Positions 1 to 9,008 are shown, numbered from the stretch's first letter. The stretch is 64,000 bases of DNA from an uncultured Bacteroidales bacterium (GCA_900315245.1 OMYJ01000004.1:112059-176058); one strand, 5' to 3'. A program made the numbers and translations. The notes: generated from the sequence alone by a model not told the origin.

Positions 1-192
1 ACCGCTATCCAGAAGGTGGTGAACGAGGCAATGAATTATCGGTATTATCTGCATGGACTCTCCATTTCCACGCTTTTCGAAAAGCATAAGAACGTTGAAT
101 TTCTGGCGTTGTTCAGCCGAGAAGTCCAACGTTATATGCCCGATTACAACAGGCTGTTTTTGGATGTGAAGGAGCTCCGGAAACAATGTTGA
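1..192 (+). CDS. C-terminal end of an unrecognised protein (partial)
   Basis: An open frame enters from the left edge and stops with TGA at 190-192, giving 63 residues. The visible part is rich in aromatic and charged residues (for example YRYYLHG near the start, FSREVQRYMPDYN later) and looks like the helical end of a soluble protein. I do not recognise the family. It runs toward the minus-strand PIN-domain gene, with only 10 bases between the two stop codons, so the genes are convergent. The frame is clean and amino-acid use is normal, so it is probably a real gene. Confidence 0.55.
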   Translation, partial: TAIQKVVNEAMNYRYYLHGLSISTLFEKHKNVEFLALFSREVQRYMPDYNRLFLDVKELRKQC

Positions 193-202
193 AACTAATC
201 AG

Positions 203-622
203 CTATGCTTCCAATAGTTTAAGTCCGTATTTTCTGTAGTGCGGGAATTTTGAATCATGGTTTATGATAGTTGCTTTGTTGGCAATGCTGTTAGCAATTA
301 TCACTCTGTCAATCATATCGGAATGTTTCTTCCCGTTGATTGTAAGAATGGGAATCTCTTCCAGCACCTCATAGGTCTTTTCTGAGATATAATCTAATTC
401 TACGTTTATTGAATTAAGGGCCTTGTGCAATGCTTTTACGCCGCCGGGAATTTTGATTTTACCCAACAGATTTAAGTGGGTTAGCTCCAACAGTACAAAA
501 TCTGAAGTAAAATATATATTGCCGTTCGGATATAAAATCTCGTCCCTCAAATTAGGGTCTAATTTGGGGTCTTCACTCACAAGCCAGTATGCAATATGGG
601 TGTCCAAAAGGTATCTTGCCAT
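203..622 (-). CDS. PIN-domain ribonuclease, VapC-type toxin
   Basis: The 139-residue protein has the PIN-domain layout. There is an N-terminal LLDTH with the first metal-binding Asp (residue 7), a central acidic residue in the FVLLELTHL segment, SDMIDRVIIANS with further Asp residues, and NHDSKF near the end. PIN proteins of this size are usually metal-dependent RNases that act as toxins in VapBC modules and cut tRNA, rRNA or mRNA; that role is inferred from the family. The start codon is 1 base after the stop of a 39-codon ORF (624-743) in the usual antitoxin position. A TAnnTTTG promoter lies upstream of both, so they are probably co-transcribed. Confidence 0.8.
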   Translation of the reverse strand: MARYLLDTHIAYWLVSEDPKLDPNLRDEILYPNGNIYFTSDFVLLELTHLNLLGKIKIPGGVKALHKALNSINVELDYISEKTYEVLEEIPILTINGKKHSDMIDRVIIANSIANKATIINHDSKFPHYRKYGLKLLEA

Positions 623-623
623 A

Positions 624-743
624 TCAGTTGAGATTGAAAGGGTCTAAAACCAGTTCTTTACAACCTTTGATGAACTTGAATTCCTTTTTTGATTTCTTTC
701 CCGTGTTGTGGGAAATTACTTTTTTTGCTTTCTTTGGTGCCAT
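624..743 (-). CDS. 39-residue lysine-rich ORF upstream of the PIN toxin, candidate antitoxin
   Basis: Reading the minus strand from the ATG at 743 gives a 39-residue ORF starting MAPKKAKKVISHN and ending DPFNLN, with TGA at 624-626, one base before the PIN gene start. It is very basic (about a dozen Lys). The position, spacing and shared promoter fit a toxin-antitoxin pair. It is much shorter than usual VapB antitoxins (about 70-90 residues) and has no recognisable DNA-binding domain. It may be a minimal toxin-binding peptide, a truncated antitoxin or a leader ORF. Confidence 0.5.
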   Translation of the reverse strand: MAPKKAKKVISHNTGKKSKKEFKFIKGCKELVLDPFNLN

Positions 744-766
744 AATTCTTTAATTATATGATGCGG

Positions 767-774
767 CAAAGATA
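767..774 (-). promoter_or_regulatory. Bacteroidota -7 box for the antitoxin/PIN operon
   Basis: The minus strand reads TATCTTTG here (TAnnTTTG consensus), 24 bases before the start codon at 743. No other candidate lies in the gap. Confidence 0.55.
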
Positions 775-854
775 TAATTTTTTTGATTTAGATTAATAAA
801 AAATTTTATTTTTTTTCTATGCCGTCATACTACCTCACCCTTCGTTAAAAAGTG

Positions 855-862
855 TATTTTTG
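855..862 (+). promoter_or_regulatory. -7 box for dnaE
   Basis: TATTTTTG on the plus strand matches TAnnTTTG and lies about 45 bases before the dnaE ATG. The surrounding sequence is AT-rich and non-coding. Confidence 0.55.
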
Positions 863-907
863 CTTTTTCACGGATTTTGTCCTTCATACTAATAAAAACC
901 ATTGACT

Positions 908-3900
908 ATGAGCAAGTTTACCCACCTGCATGTGCATACGCAGTATTCTATCCTGGACGGCATGTCCGACATTACCGCGTTGATAGACAAATGTCTTGCC
1001 AACGGCATGAATTCCTTGGCGGTGACCGACCACGGTGTGATGTATGGCATTAAGGAATTTTCCGATGTTGTCAGCAAAAAGAATGGGAAGGTGAAGGATG
1101 AAATCAAGGCATTGGAAAAGCAGTTAGGAGAGTTGACGAATGAAGCGGAAATTGCTGATTGTCAGCAGAAAATATCGGATTTGAAACAGAAAATCTTCAA
1201 GCCGATTTTCGGTTGCGAGGCATACGTGGCTCGTAAGACCAACACCAATCCGGAGGGCAGCCGTCTGGTGCATGAGCATAAGGAGAACGGCAGTGGTTAT
1301 CACCTGATTCTTCTGGCCAAGAATGAGATAGGCTATCATAACCTTTGCAAGATTATTTCACTGGCGTGGATTGACGGAAAATACTACCGTCCGCGCATCG
1401 ACCGCACCCTTTTGGAGGAGTATCATGAGGGGTTGATTGTCTCCTCCGCATGTCTCGCCGGCGAGGTTCCGAAAAACATCACCGATGGCAATTACGAGAA
1501 AGCAAAAGAGGCGGTGATGTGGTTCAAAAGCATCTTTGGTGATGACTACTATCTTGAATTACAGCGACATAAGACGGACAAGCCGGGCGGAGATCGGAGC
1601 GTCTATGAGCAGCAGAAAATTGCCAACGAAGGGATTTTGCGGCTCGCGGCGGAGACCAACACGAAAGTGATTGCCACGAACGACGTCCATTTTGTGAACG
1701 AGGAGGATGGCGAGGCGCACGACCGGCTGATCTGTCTCAGCACGGGCAAGAAATACGAGGACACCGACCGTATGCACTACACCAAGCAGGAGTGGTTGAA
1801 GACGCCTGAGGAGATGGCTGCTATTTTCGAGGATGTGCCCGAAGCATTGGCCAACACGCAGGAAATTGTCGATAAAGTGGAGACATACGCGCTGAAACAC
1901 GCCCCCATCATGCCGATGTTCGAGATTCCCGAGGAATTCGGCACGGTGGAAAGCTACAAGCAGCGTTTTTCTGAAGAAGATCTCCGTGCCGAGTTCGAGA
2001 GCGGAGAGGGTGGGGAAGGCCGCATCGAGAAGCTGGGCGGTCTGGAGCGCGTCTATCGTATCAAATTGGAAGCCGACTACCTGAAAAAGCTGACCATGGA
2101 GGGCGCCGTGCAGCGTTATGGCGATCCCGTGGATCCCGAAATCCTCGAACGCATCGAGTTCGAGTTGAGCGTGATGCGCAACATGGGCTTCCCGGGCTAC
2201 TTCCTCATCGTGCAGGACTTCATCGCGGCAGCCCGCAAGATGGGCGTCTCCGTGGGTCCGGGACGTGGCTCCGCTGCTGGATCGGTGGTCGCCTACTGCT
2301 TGAGAATCACCGACGTGGATCCCCTCAAATACGACCTGCTGTTCGAGCGTTTCCTCAACCCCGACCGTATTTCCCTTCCCGATATCGATGTCGATTTCGA
2401 TGATGAGGGACGTTATAAGATTCTCAACTGGATTATCCAAAAATACGGCAAGGAGAAGGTGGCGCACATCATCACCTACGGCACCATGGCCACCAAATCG
2501 AGCTTGAAGGACGTGGCCCGCGTGCACGACCTGCCCATCCCCGAGTCTGACCGGCTCACCAAGATGATTCCGGTCAAGCTGCCGGAAGATCCGAAAACGC
2601 ACAAGGCCCCGAAGGTGAACATCAAGAACTGTCTGGCGAATGTACCGGAGTTCAAGGCCGCCTACGACGGCAATCCGAAACTTCATGACATCATCGACTA
2701 CGCCTCCCAGCTGGAAGGCACAGTGCGTCAAGTGGGTATCCACGCTTGCGGTGTCATCATCGGCGCCGACGACCTCACCAAGTTCGCCCCGCTTTCCACT
2801 GTGGAGGACAAAGAGGCGAAAGAGGACATCATCGTCACGCAGTACGAAGGTTCGGTCATTGAGGATGTGGGACTCATCAAGATGGACTTCCTCGGGCTCT
2901 CCACCCTTACCATCCTCAAGGAGGCCATCTCCAACATCAAGAAATCCAAAGGGATAGATATTGACATTGACCATATACCGTTGGACGACCCGCTTACGTA
3001 CCAGCTCTTCTGCGACGGCGACACGGTGGGTACGTTCCAGTTTGAATCCGGCGGTATGCAGAAGTACTTGCGAGAACTTCAACCCTCTACGTTTGAGGAC
3101 CTTATCGCTATGAACGCCCTCTACCGCCCGGGGCCTATGGACTACATTCCGCAGTTCATCGACCGCAAACAGGGTCGCGAGCCTATCGTTTATGACATTC
3201 CCGTGATGGAGAAGTATCTGAAAGACACTTACGGCATCACAGTTTATCAGGAGCAGGTGATGCTGCTGTCGCGTTTGTTGGCCAACTTCACCCGTGGCGA
3301 GTCCGACACGTTGCGTAAGGCGATGGGAAAGAAGCTGAAAGACAAGCTGGATGCGTTGAAACCCAAGTTTATCGATGGCGGCAAGGCCAACGGTCACGAC
3401 GAGAAAACGTTGGAGAAGATCTGGGCAGACTGGGAGAAGTTCGCCTCCTACGCCTTCAACAAGTCCCACGCCACTTGTTACTCGTGGGTCGCCTACCAAA
3501 CCGCCTATCTCAAAGCGCATTACCGTGCCGAGTTCATGGCCGCCAACTTGACGAACAGTGTCACGGACATCAAGAAGATCACCGTTTTCATCGACGACTG
3601 CCAGAAGAGCGGCATCACCGTCAAGGGGCCGGATATCAACGAGTCGGACGAGACGTTCACCGTCAACAAAGACGGCGATATCCGTTTCGGATTGGCAGCG
3701 TTGAAGGGTGTCGGCTTCAGTGCGGCGAGCAGCATCGTGGAGGAGCGCAACGCCCACGGTCCATACACCAGCATCATGGACTTCTTCGAGCGGGTGAACC
3801 TCGGCAGCTGCAACAAGCGCTGTCTCGAATCGTTGGCCTACGCCGGCGCTTTCGACTGTTTCCCTGATGTCCACCGGGCGCAGTATTTCATTGTCAACGA

Positions 3901-4732
3901 CAAAGGCCGCAACACCATTGACATGCTCATATCAAGAGCCACTGCCAAGGAGAAAAACGCTTCGCAGATAGACATGTTCGCGGAGATGTCGAGTGATGGC
4001 GGCGGTGCGGTGGAGGATTCTTTCACCTTCCCGCAGTGTGACCCGTGGAACTACTACGACCAGCTCAAATACGAAAAAGAGGTGGCGGGTTTCTTCATTT
4101 CGGGCCATCCGCTGAAAGAGTATCAGGTGATTATCGACAGTTTCTCGAATACAGAATTGTCACAGTTAGATGACACGGATTTTCTGTCCCACACAGTGCA
4201 GGGCGGCAAGGGGTTGATGTTCGCGGGCATCGTGAGTAGCGTCATGAGCGGGGTGAGCAAGACGGGTAATCCTTACGGCAAAGTGGTTCTGGAAGATTAC
4301 AATGGCACCTGGACCTGGTTCCTGCGCGGCTCCAACTTCGAGAAATACGAATGGCTGCTGAAGGTCGGCAACCGCATTTTCGTCAATGCCTCCGTGAAGC
4401 AGAACTCATGGAAAGACAAGGTCACCCAGCAGGAAGTGGTGCGTTACGACATCAATCCCGTCTATATCTATCCCTTGAACGAGGTCTATGAGAAGATGTG
4501 CAAGGGGGTGCAGCTGCAGCTGCAATTGGGGGACATTACAGGCGCGTTAGCCCTGCAGATCAAAGACATGTTGGACAAATATTCCGGCAAGACCCCGTTC
4601 AACATCCGCATTTACGAAAAAGGCAAGGTGTTCTACACCGACTTCTTCAACTTCGCCGCGAAGGTCGATCCCGAGAAGTTTGTGCATAACTTCTCGTTGC
4701 CGGCGGAGTATAAGATGGTGTTGGAGTCCTAA
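908..4732 (+). CDS. dnaE: DNA polymerase III alpha subunit
   Basis: This is the catalytic subunit of the replicative polymerase, 1274 residues from the ATG at 908. A TTG two codons upstream is less likely as start. The N-terminal PHP domain begins with HLHVHTQYS (residues 6-14). The polymerase core carries PDIDVDFDDEG near residue 493, with the two Asp of the active site, and KMDFLGL near residue 660 with the third catalytic Asp. FNKSHA lies near residue 850. The tail has helix-hairpin-helix and OB-fold-like segments (for example GLMFAGIVSSV). It is longer than E. coli DnaE (1160 residues), which is usual in Bacteroidota. The stop overlaps the stop region of the convergent next gene. Confidence 0.97.
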   Translation: MSKFTHLHVHTQYSILDGMSDITALIDKCLANGMNSLAVTDHGVMYGIKEFSDVVSKKNGKVKDEIKALEKQLGELTNEAEIADCQQKISDLKQKIFKPIFGCEAYVARKTNTNPEGSRLVHEHKENGSGYHLILLAKNEIGYHNLCKIISLAWIDGKYYRPRIDRTLLEEYHEGLIVSSACLAGEVPKNITDGNYEKAKEAVMWFKSIFGDDYYLELQRHKTDKPGGDRSVYEQQKIANEGILRLAAETNTKVIATNDVHFVNEEDGEAHDRLICLSTGKKYEDTDRMHYTKQEWLKTPEEMAAIFEDVPEALANTQEIVDKVETYALKHAPIMPMFEIPEEFGTVESYKQRFSEEDLRAEFESGEGGEGRIEKLGGLERVYRIKLEADYLKKLTMEGAVQRYGDPVDPEILERIEFELSVMRNMGFPGYFLIVQDFIAAARKMGVSVGPGRGSAAGSVVAYCLRITDVDPLKYDLLFERFLNPDRISLPDIDVDFDDEGRYKILNWIIQKYGKEKVAHIITYGTMATKSSLKDVARVHDLPIPESDRLTKMIPVKLPEDPKTHKAPKVNIKNCLANVPEFKAAYDGNPKLHDIIDYASQLEGTVRQVGIHACGVIIGADDLTKFAPLSTVEDKEAKEDIIVTQYEGSVIEDVGLIKMDFLGLSTLTILKEAISNIKKSKGIDIDIDHIPLDDPLTYQLFCDGDTVGTFQFESGGMQKYLRELQPSTFEDLIAMNALYRPGPMDYIPQFIDRKQGREPIVYDIPVMEKYLKDTYGITVYQEQVMLLSRLLANFTRGESDTLRKAMGKKLKDKLDALKPKFIDGGKANGHDEKTLEKIWADWEKFASYAFNKSHATCYSWVAYQTAYLKAHYRAEFMAANLTNSVTDIKKITVFIDDCQKSGITVKGPDINESDETFTVNKDGDIRFGLAALKGVGFSAASSIVEERNAHGPYTSIMDFFERVNLGSCNKRCLESLAYAGAFDCFPDVHRAQYFIVNDKGRNTIDMLISRATAKEKNASQIDMFAEMSSDGGGAVEDSFTFPQCDPWNYYDQLKYEKEVAGFFISGHPLKEYQVIIDSFSNTELSQLDDTDFLSHTVQGGKGLMFAGIVSSVMSGVSKTGNPYGKVVLEDYNGTWTWFLRGSNFEKYEWLLKVGNRIFVNASVKQNSWKDKVTQQEVVRYDINPVYIYPLNEVYEKMCKGVQLQLQLGDITGALALQIKDMLDKYSGKTPFNIRIYEKGKVFYTDFFNFAAKVDPEKFVHNFSLPAEYKMVLES

Positions 4733-5298
4733 TATAGAAGCATTTTCGTCAATCCTCCTTTGTTGCCCATCACGAACAATTCAGTATGTCCATCATTGTC
4801 AAGGAGGTCCACATACAGCGGCTGGTTCAAGGTGAAGCGTTGGCAAAAAAATCGCGCACCTGTTTTCAGCTTGGCGTTTACGGACTCTGACACCTCTAAC
4901 AGATTATCTCCAAGGTAGGTGAGTGTACAGCGACGGTTAGGATTCCATCTGATTTCCACTCGGTCGCCAACAGTCAAATCCTTGGTGTAGATGGATTCCG
5001 ACACCACGCGGTGCGATGATTGCACACTTTCCACCTCACAATAGTCCGACACGAAGGTCTCCCAATCGGGGAAACCTGTGAAGCGGGCGAGGATGTCGAG
5101 GGTGCTTGGGCGCACGGAGGCGTAGCCATCCACATATCCCCAGAGCCGCTTCAGTGTGGAGACACTGAGGTTCTCATTCAGCCGTCCCTGTATTTCTCCC
5201 GACAGGAAGATAAAGTCGTTGGAGGTGGCGATGGCATGATCCGCCGACTCCTCCACAAGTTGGCGCAGCAGGGTGATATATTGCGGATTCACGGGCAT
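4729..5298 (-). CDS. Conserved-looking protein with an N-terminal helical, possibly DNA-binding region
   Basis: The protein has 189 residues from the ATG at 5298; an upstream in-frame start at 5331 adds only a basic stretch. The first ~90 residues are helical and contain LSVSTLKRLWGYVDGY followed by RPSTLDILARFTGF. This resembles an HTH-like segment in which a first helix selects sites and a second repeats the pattern of small regulator domains. The second half (about 95-189) is beta-rich (VGDRVEIRWNPNRRCTLTYLG). I do not know the family or its role. It converges on dnaE with overlapping ends and has its own promoter at 5320-5327. A transcriptional or phage-related regulator is possible but not shown. 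Confidence 0.6.
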   Translation of the reverse strand: MPVNPQYITLLRQLVEESADHAIATSNDFIFLSGEIQGRLNENLSVSTLKRLWGYVDGYASVRPSTLDILARFTGFPDWETFVSDYCEVESVQSSHRVVSESIYTKDLTVGDRVEIRWNPNRRCTLTYLGDNLLEVSESVNAKLKTGARFFCQRFTLNQPLYVDLLDNDGHTELFVMGNKGGLTKMLLY

Positions 5299-5319
5299 GG
5301 TTTTAAAAGTTTTCGACCG

Positions 5320-5327
5320 CAAAAATA
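5320..5327 (-). promoter_or_regulatory. -7 box upstream of the 189-residue gene
   Basis: The minus strand reads TATTTTTG, 22 bases before the start at 5298. This spacing supports the shorter start, because the longer ORF start (5331) would lie upstream of the box. Confidence 0.55.
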
Positions 5328-5366
5328 GCAAACATTCAGATATGCGGGGCAGGTTCTTTTTCGGTT

Positions 5367-7094
5367 CTAATCAACATCTTGCACCATGCGAACGCTGACA
5401 CCATAAAGTCGCCACCCTCCCCAGTCAAGCGATATATTAAGCCCTCTGATCCCCAAAGAGTATGCTCCGCTGACATTGGCAACTGTTGACGAATAGTAGT
5501 AGCCATGGTTTACATCGTCCACGTGCTGTCCGAAGCGTACACCTGCCGAAGGAAGAAATACGGCTCCGGCAGCCTCCAACAACAGCCATTCTTCGGAATT
5601 ATATGTGTTACCAGAAAAGGGCGCTTCGCTAATGTTGATGTTTACGGGGGCTGCTACAGTTTGTGGATGATTATATTCGTCTGGGAAAAGGATAAGTCCG
5701 TTCATGCCGTTCACTACGGCTTTGGTGTATCGTGCGTCAGCAGTGCCATTAACCGTTGAAGCCTTACGGTTTAGGCAGAGGTAGTTATATTCGTCCTTCG
5801 TCAGGACGCGCCATCGGTTGGGCGTGTTCCCTCCATTGCGAATGGCGTTATAGATGCCCCAGTCGGCAAAAGCGAACGGACCGGTCAGGTTGTTCTCGCT
5901 GTCAGCGCCGGGATAGTAGTCGTTGTTGGCCACGGAAGATGACCAAGGCTGGTAGCAGGCCGCACCGCTGTTCCATCCGCTCGTGCCCCATCCGAAAAGG
6001 TCGATCCAACCCGTGTAGGTGGCAGAAACATTAGTGTTGTCGGCACCGATGATGTCGTACTGGTTCTTGGCGAACCGCCATGTCCCGGGGGCGGTGCCGC
6101 CGTCGGCTGTACGATGTTTTCCGATAGTGTTGTATTGCAGGTTGCCCCGCGAGAAACGCACCTGCTTGGATGGTGCGACGGAAAACAGACCATTGAGTGA
6201 GCCTGCCAATTGGGAAGTGTCACCTACGGGTAGTTCCGCTTCTTCGTCGTTGCCGATGTCATTGGCTCTTTTAGAAAAAGGGTGGGAGAGTAGAAAGGCA
6301 AGCCCAACCAGCACTACAGCAGCGATTGCAGTGACGGGCAGCCATTTGCGGTTACGGTCTTCCTTGTTGAGTTCAAGAAGGACATCCTCGGCAGATGGAA
6401 ACCGCTTTTCCTTTTGGGGTTGGAGGCATTTGCGCACCACGCGACCATAGCGCGAAGGGAACAATTGTTTCAGGATTAGTCCGAAAGCATAAATGTCGGT
6501 GCGGTTGTCCACCTCACCGCCAGACAACTGTTCTGGGGCAGCGTAGGATTGGGTGTAGGCGGGCTCCTTGAGAATGGCGTACGACCGGCTGTCGGCAAAA
6601 CCAAAGTCAATGATTTTCACGTGGTTGCCGTCGTTGGTGATCAGAATGTTGGATGGTTTCAGATCCTGGTGTACGACCTGTTTGCGGTGGAAGTAGCCTA
6701 TTGCAGCCAGTAGCTCCTGCACCACCTGCCGCCGTGTTGTTTCAGATGGGTTCTCCTGCAGGAACTTGTCTAATGGACGCCCGTCCACGTACTCCATCAC
6801 GATGCAGTCGCCCGCCACGGGATCCTGTTCATGGCTGAGAGCGTGTACAATGTTGGGGTGGTTCAGTTCCACCGTCAGAGCAAATTCCTTGGATAGCATT
6901 GCGGTATATTGCGGGTCATCGGCGTATTCCGGCTTGAGGCCCTTCAGCACATACCATTGACCGTAGCGTTGGGCGCGGAAGAGGCGGGAGTAGCCGTTGG
7001 AGTGCAGCTCCTTGTAGCCGGTGAAATGGTTGGAAACGTTCACAGTTTGCGGTGCGACCAGCCCGGAGGTGTATATGTCGTTGTTATAGTCCAA
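5367..7094 (-). CDS. Membrane Ser/Thr protein kinase with C-terminal FISUMP-like domain
   Basis: The protein has 575 residues and a Hanks-type kinase domain at about 25-245. Lys51 lies in YVLKGLK, the catalytic loop is HQDLKPSN (142-149), DFG is at 163-165 and an APE motif follows. One hydrophobic span (251-270) separates the kinase from a C-terminal domain of about 285 residues rich in Trp and Gly (RFSRGNLQY, WRVLTKDEYN, ending SVRMVQDVD). That domain resembles the FISUMP/C-lectin-like domains of Bacteroidota surface proteins. The kinase should face the cytoplasm and the other domain the periplasm, suggesting a sensor. Gln replaces the Arg of HRD. The start is a TTG at 7094, matched by alignment to the divergent paralogue at 7191, which shares a DIxTSG N-terminus. 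Confidence 0.85.
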   Translation of the reverse strand: MDYNNDIYTSGLVAPQTVNVSNHFTGYKELHSNGYSRLFRAQRYGQWYVLKGLKPEYADDPQYTAMLSKEFALTVELNHPNIVHALSHEQDPVAGDCIVMEYVDGRPLDKFLQENPSETTRRQVVQELLAAIGYFHRKQVVHQDLKPSNILITNDGNHVKIIDFGFADSRSYAILKEPAYTQSYAAPEQLSGGEVDNRTDIYAFGLILKQLFPSRYGRVVRKCLQPQKEKRFPSAEDVLLELNKEDRNRKWLPVTAIAAVVLVGLAFLLSHPFSKRANDIGNDEEAELPVGDTSQLAGSLNGLFSVAPSKQVRFSRGNLQYNTIGKHRTADGGTAPGTWRFAKNQYDIIGADNTNVSATYTGWIDLFGWGTSGWNSGAACYQPWSSSVANNDYYPGADSENNLTGPFAFADWGIYNAIRNGGNTPNRWRVLTKDEYNYLCLNRKASTVNGTADARYTKAVVNGMNGLILFPDEYNHPQTVAAPVNINISEAPFSGNTYNSEEWLLLEAAGAVFLPSAGVRFGQHVDDVNHGYYYSSTVANVSGAYSLGIRGLNISLDWGGWRLYGVSVRMVQDVD

Positions 7095-7116
7095 AATAGC
7101 GTGGCTTTTGTGGGTG

Positions 7117-7124
7117 CAAAAGTA
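7117..7124 (-). promoter_or_regulatory. -7 box for the minus-strand kinase
   Basis: The minus strand reads TACTTTTG, 22 bases before the TTG start of the 575-residue kinase. It lies in the 96-base gap between the divergent kinase genes. Confidence 0.55.
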
Positions 7125-7179
7125 GTATTTTTCTTGAGATGGTAATTTGTGAACCTGCGTTGAAGAACGGAAAAATGTT

Positions 7180-7187
7180 ACTTTTGC
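7180..7187 (+). promoter_or_regulatory. -7 box very close to the plus-strand kinase start
   Basis: TACTTTTG ends only 3 bases before the ATG at 7191. If used, transcription would begin at or just after the start codon, giving a leaderless or nearly leaderless mRNA. Confidence 0.45.
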
Positions 7188-7190
7188 CGC

Positions 7191-8690
7191 ATGATAGAAA
7201 ATCCCGACGACATCTCCACCTCTGGGTTCGTTCCGTCCTCCGAATACGCCGTTTCAGGTTGTTTTTCGGGGCACAGCGAACTCCCTTCGCGAGGCTATTG
7301 CCGGCTGTTCAAAGCGCAGCGCAACGGACAATGGTTCGTGCTGAAAGCGTTGAAGCCGGAGTATCAGCAAGACCCTGTTTATCAGGGAATGTTCGAAAAG
7401 GAGTACGATTTGATGATGCAGCTCAATCATCCGAACATCGTGCGCATTTATGACAAAGAGGAGGATTCGGTGGCGGGCGTTTGCATGGTGATGGAGTATG
7501 TGGATGGCCGCACGTTGGGTGATTTTTTAGAGGAGAATCCTCCACAGAATGTCAGAGAGTCGGTGGCGCGGCAGATTCTGGAGGCCATCGGCTACTGTCA
7601 CAGCAAGCAGATCATACACCGTGATCTCAAACCCTCCAACATTCTGGTGACGTATAACGGCAACTGGGTCAAGCTGATTGATTTCGGGTTGTCGGATAGC
7701 GACCAGTACGCGGTTCTGAAGGAACCCGCCTACACGAAAGCATACGCCGCGCCGGAGCAGCTGTCGGGGGGAGAAGTCGATAACCGCACCGATCTGTATG
7801 CTTTCGGACTGATTCTGAAGCAGTTGTTTCCAAATCGCTACGGACGCGTGGTTCGCAAATGCCTGCAGCCAAGGAAAGAGAAGCGGTATTCGTCAGCAGA
7901 AGAGGTGGCGGCGGCGATGAAAAGTTGCGTGAGAAGGAGAAGGATGATGCCCTGGTTGATTGCCTTGATGACTGTTGTTGCTGTATTATCCGCCTTCTTG
8001 CTGCTTCACTATTCGAATGACGGAACAAGAAAAACCTTACAACCATCGACGGGATTGCCCGCTTCTGTCCGAGACACCGTTTTTTTAGCGGAACCAGGAC
8101 GGACACAAGTGGCTGAACCTGCTCACGGGAATATGCTTTCACCTACATACGAAGAAGGAGGTGGAAGAAATTATGTCTTAGACAATCCGTTGACAACTGT
8201 ATCAAACCCCGAGGGTCCGCACGGGATGTCTCGAGAACAACGCGCCGTCCCCATTCCGAGCGCAACAACTCAGAAAGAAAACCAGGAGCAAGAAGCACTT
8301 GACAATGCGATATATAACTTCAAATTCACCATAGACAGTATGTTCGAGCCGGTGGATTTGTATGTGAAAAGCGACGAGGTGAAAACCTCCAATATTCTGC
8401 GCGATCTGATATACATTGCCGAGTACAAGGCAAAGATTCGCGAGTGCCAGATTCGAAGTCGATTGCCTAAATCCAAGCGGAACAGTTTCTTCAACTATGC
8501 CAACGACCAAATTGGGGCGAAGAAAAAATCATACACACAAAAATATCCTGCCATACTCCAATATCCCAATGAGCAACAAGTTAGAGACCCCGAAACATAC
8601 CAACCGATTTTAGAGCAGAGTAAAAAGTACCGGGAAGAGGGGCGAAGGCTGAGGGATGAATGGGAAAGAATGATGCGGGCGGTGAAATAA
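7191..8690 (+). CDS. Membrane Ser/Thr protein kinase, paralogue of the divergent kinase
   Basis: The protein has 499 residues. The kinase domain is at about 25-245 and is closely similar to that of the divergent gene: Lys52, HRDLKPSN (143-150), DFG (164-166), and an almost identical stretch AAPEQLSGGEVDNRTD. A membrane span (253-274) leads to a long polar C-terminal part of about 220 residues with helical, charged segments (for example EYKAKIRECQIRSRLPK) instead of the FISUMP-like domain of its neighbour. It has the usual HRD catalytic Arg. The two kinases probably arose by duplication, followed by replacement of the extracytoplasmic part. They sit beside the SPFH/TM2/FISUMP/channel genes; a signalling link is an inference. 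Confidence 0.85.
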   Translation: MIENPDDISTSGFVPSSEYAVSGCFSGHSELPSRGYCRLFKAQRNGQWFVLKALKPEYQQDPVYQGMFEKEYDLMMQLNHPNIVRIYDKEEDSVAGVCMVMEYVDGRTLGDFLEENPPQNVRESVARQILEAIGYCHSKQIIHRDLKPSNILVTYNGNWVKLIDFGLSDSDQYAVLKEPAYTKAYAAPEQLSGGEVDNRTDLYAFGLILKQLFPNRYGRVVRKCLQPRKEKRYSSAEEVAAAMKSCVRRRRMMPWLIALMTVVAVLSAFLLLHYSNDGTRKTLQPSTGLPASVRDTVFLAEPGRTQVAEPAHGNMLSPTYEEGGGRNYVLDNPLTTVSNPEGPHGMSREQRAVPIPSATTQKENQEQEALDNAIYNFKFTIDSMFEPVDLYVKSDEVKTSNILRDLIYIAEYKAKIRECQIRSRLPKSKRNSFFNYANDQIGAKKKSYTQKYPAILQYPNEQQVRDPETYQPILEQSKKYREEGRRLRDEWERMMRAVK

Positions 8691-8998
8691 GACTCTGAAT
8701 AACCTCTCGATGTCTAATTCGTTCAATCCATGTTCTGCAAATACTCCGACAGATAGGGTACAGCAAACATTCTTTTATTCTTTTTTATTCTCCTTTATTC
8801 TTTTTCGGATGCAAAAATACAAAAACAAGCACAGCAAACAAAACATAATTATTCTAATTAGATTATTTTCTTATCTTTGCCCATTCCCTTTTGGGAAGAA
8901 GAATAAAACGGGATTATCAACTTAAAATATTGAACCTAAAAGAATTAGAACCTAAAAAGAACCTTTTTATAAATACATAGCAGAAGCGTTTTCGCTTT

Positions 8999-9006
8999 TA
9001 TCTTTG
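8999..9006 (+). promoter_or_regulatory. -7 box for the 6S-like RNA
   Basis: TATCTTTG lies immediately upstream of the long hairpin at 9009-9123, at the distance expected between a Bacteroidota -7 box and the transcription start. Confidence 0.6.
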
Positions 9007-9008
9007 CA

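Noticed and set aside
1559..3874. Open frame of 771 residues on the minus strand inside dnaE
   Set aside because: It is antisense to a certain dnaE gene; composition (His, Arg, Val rich) is that of a shadow frame from codon bias at the third position, and no domain is seen.
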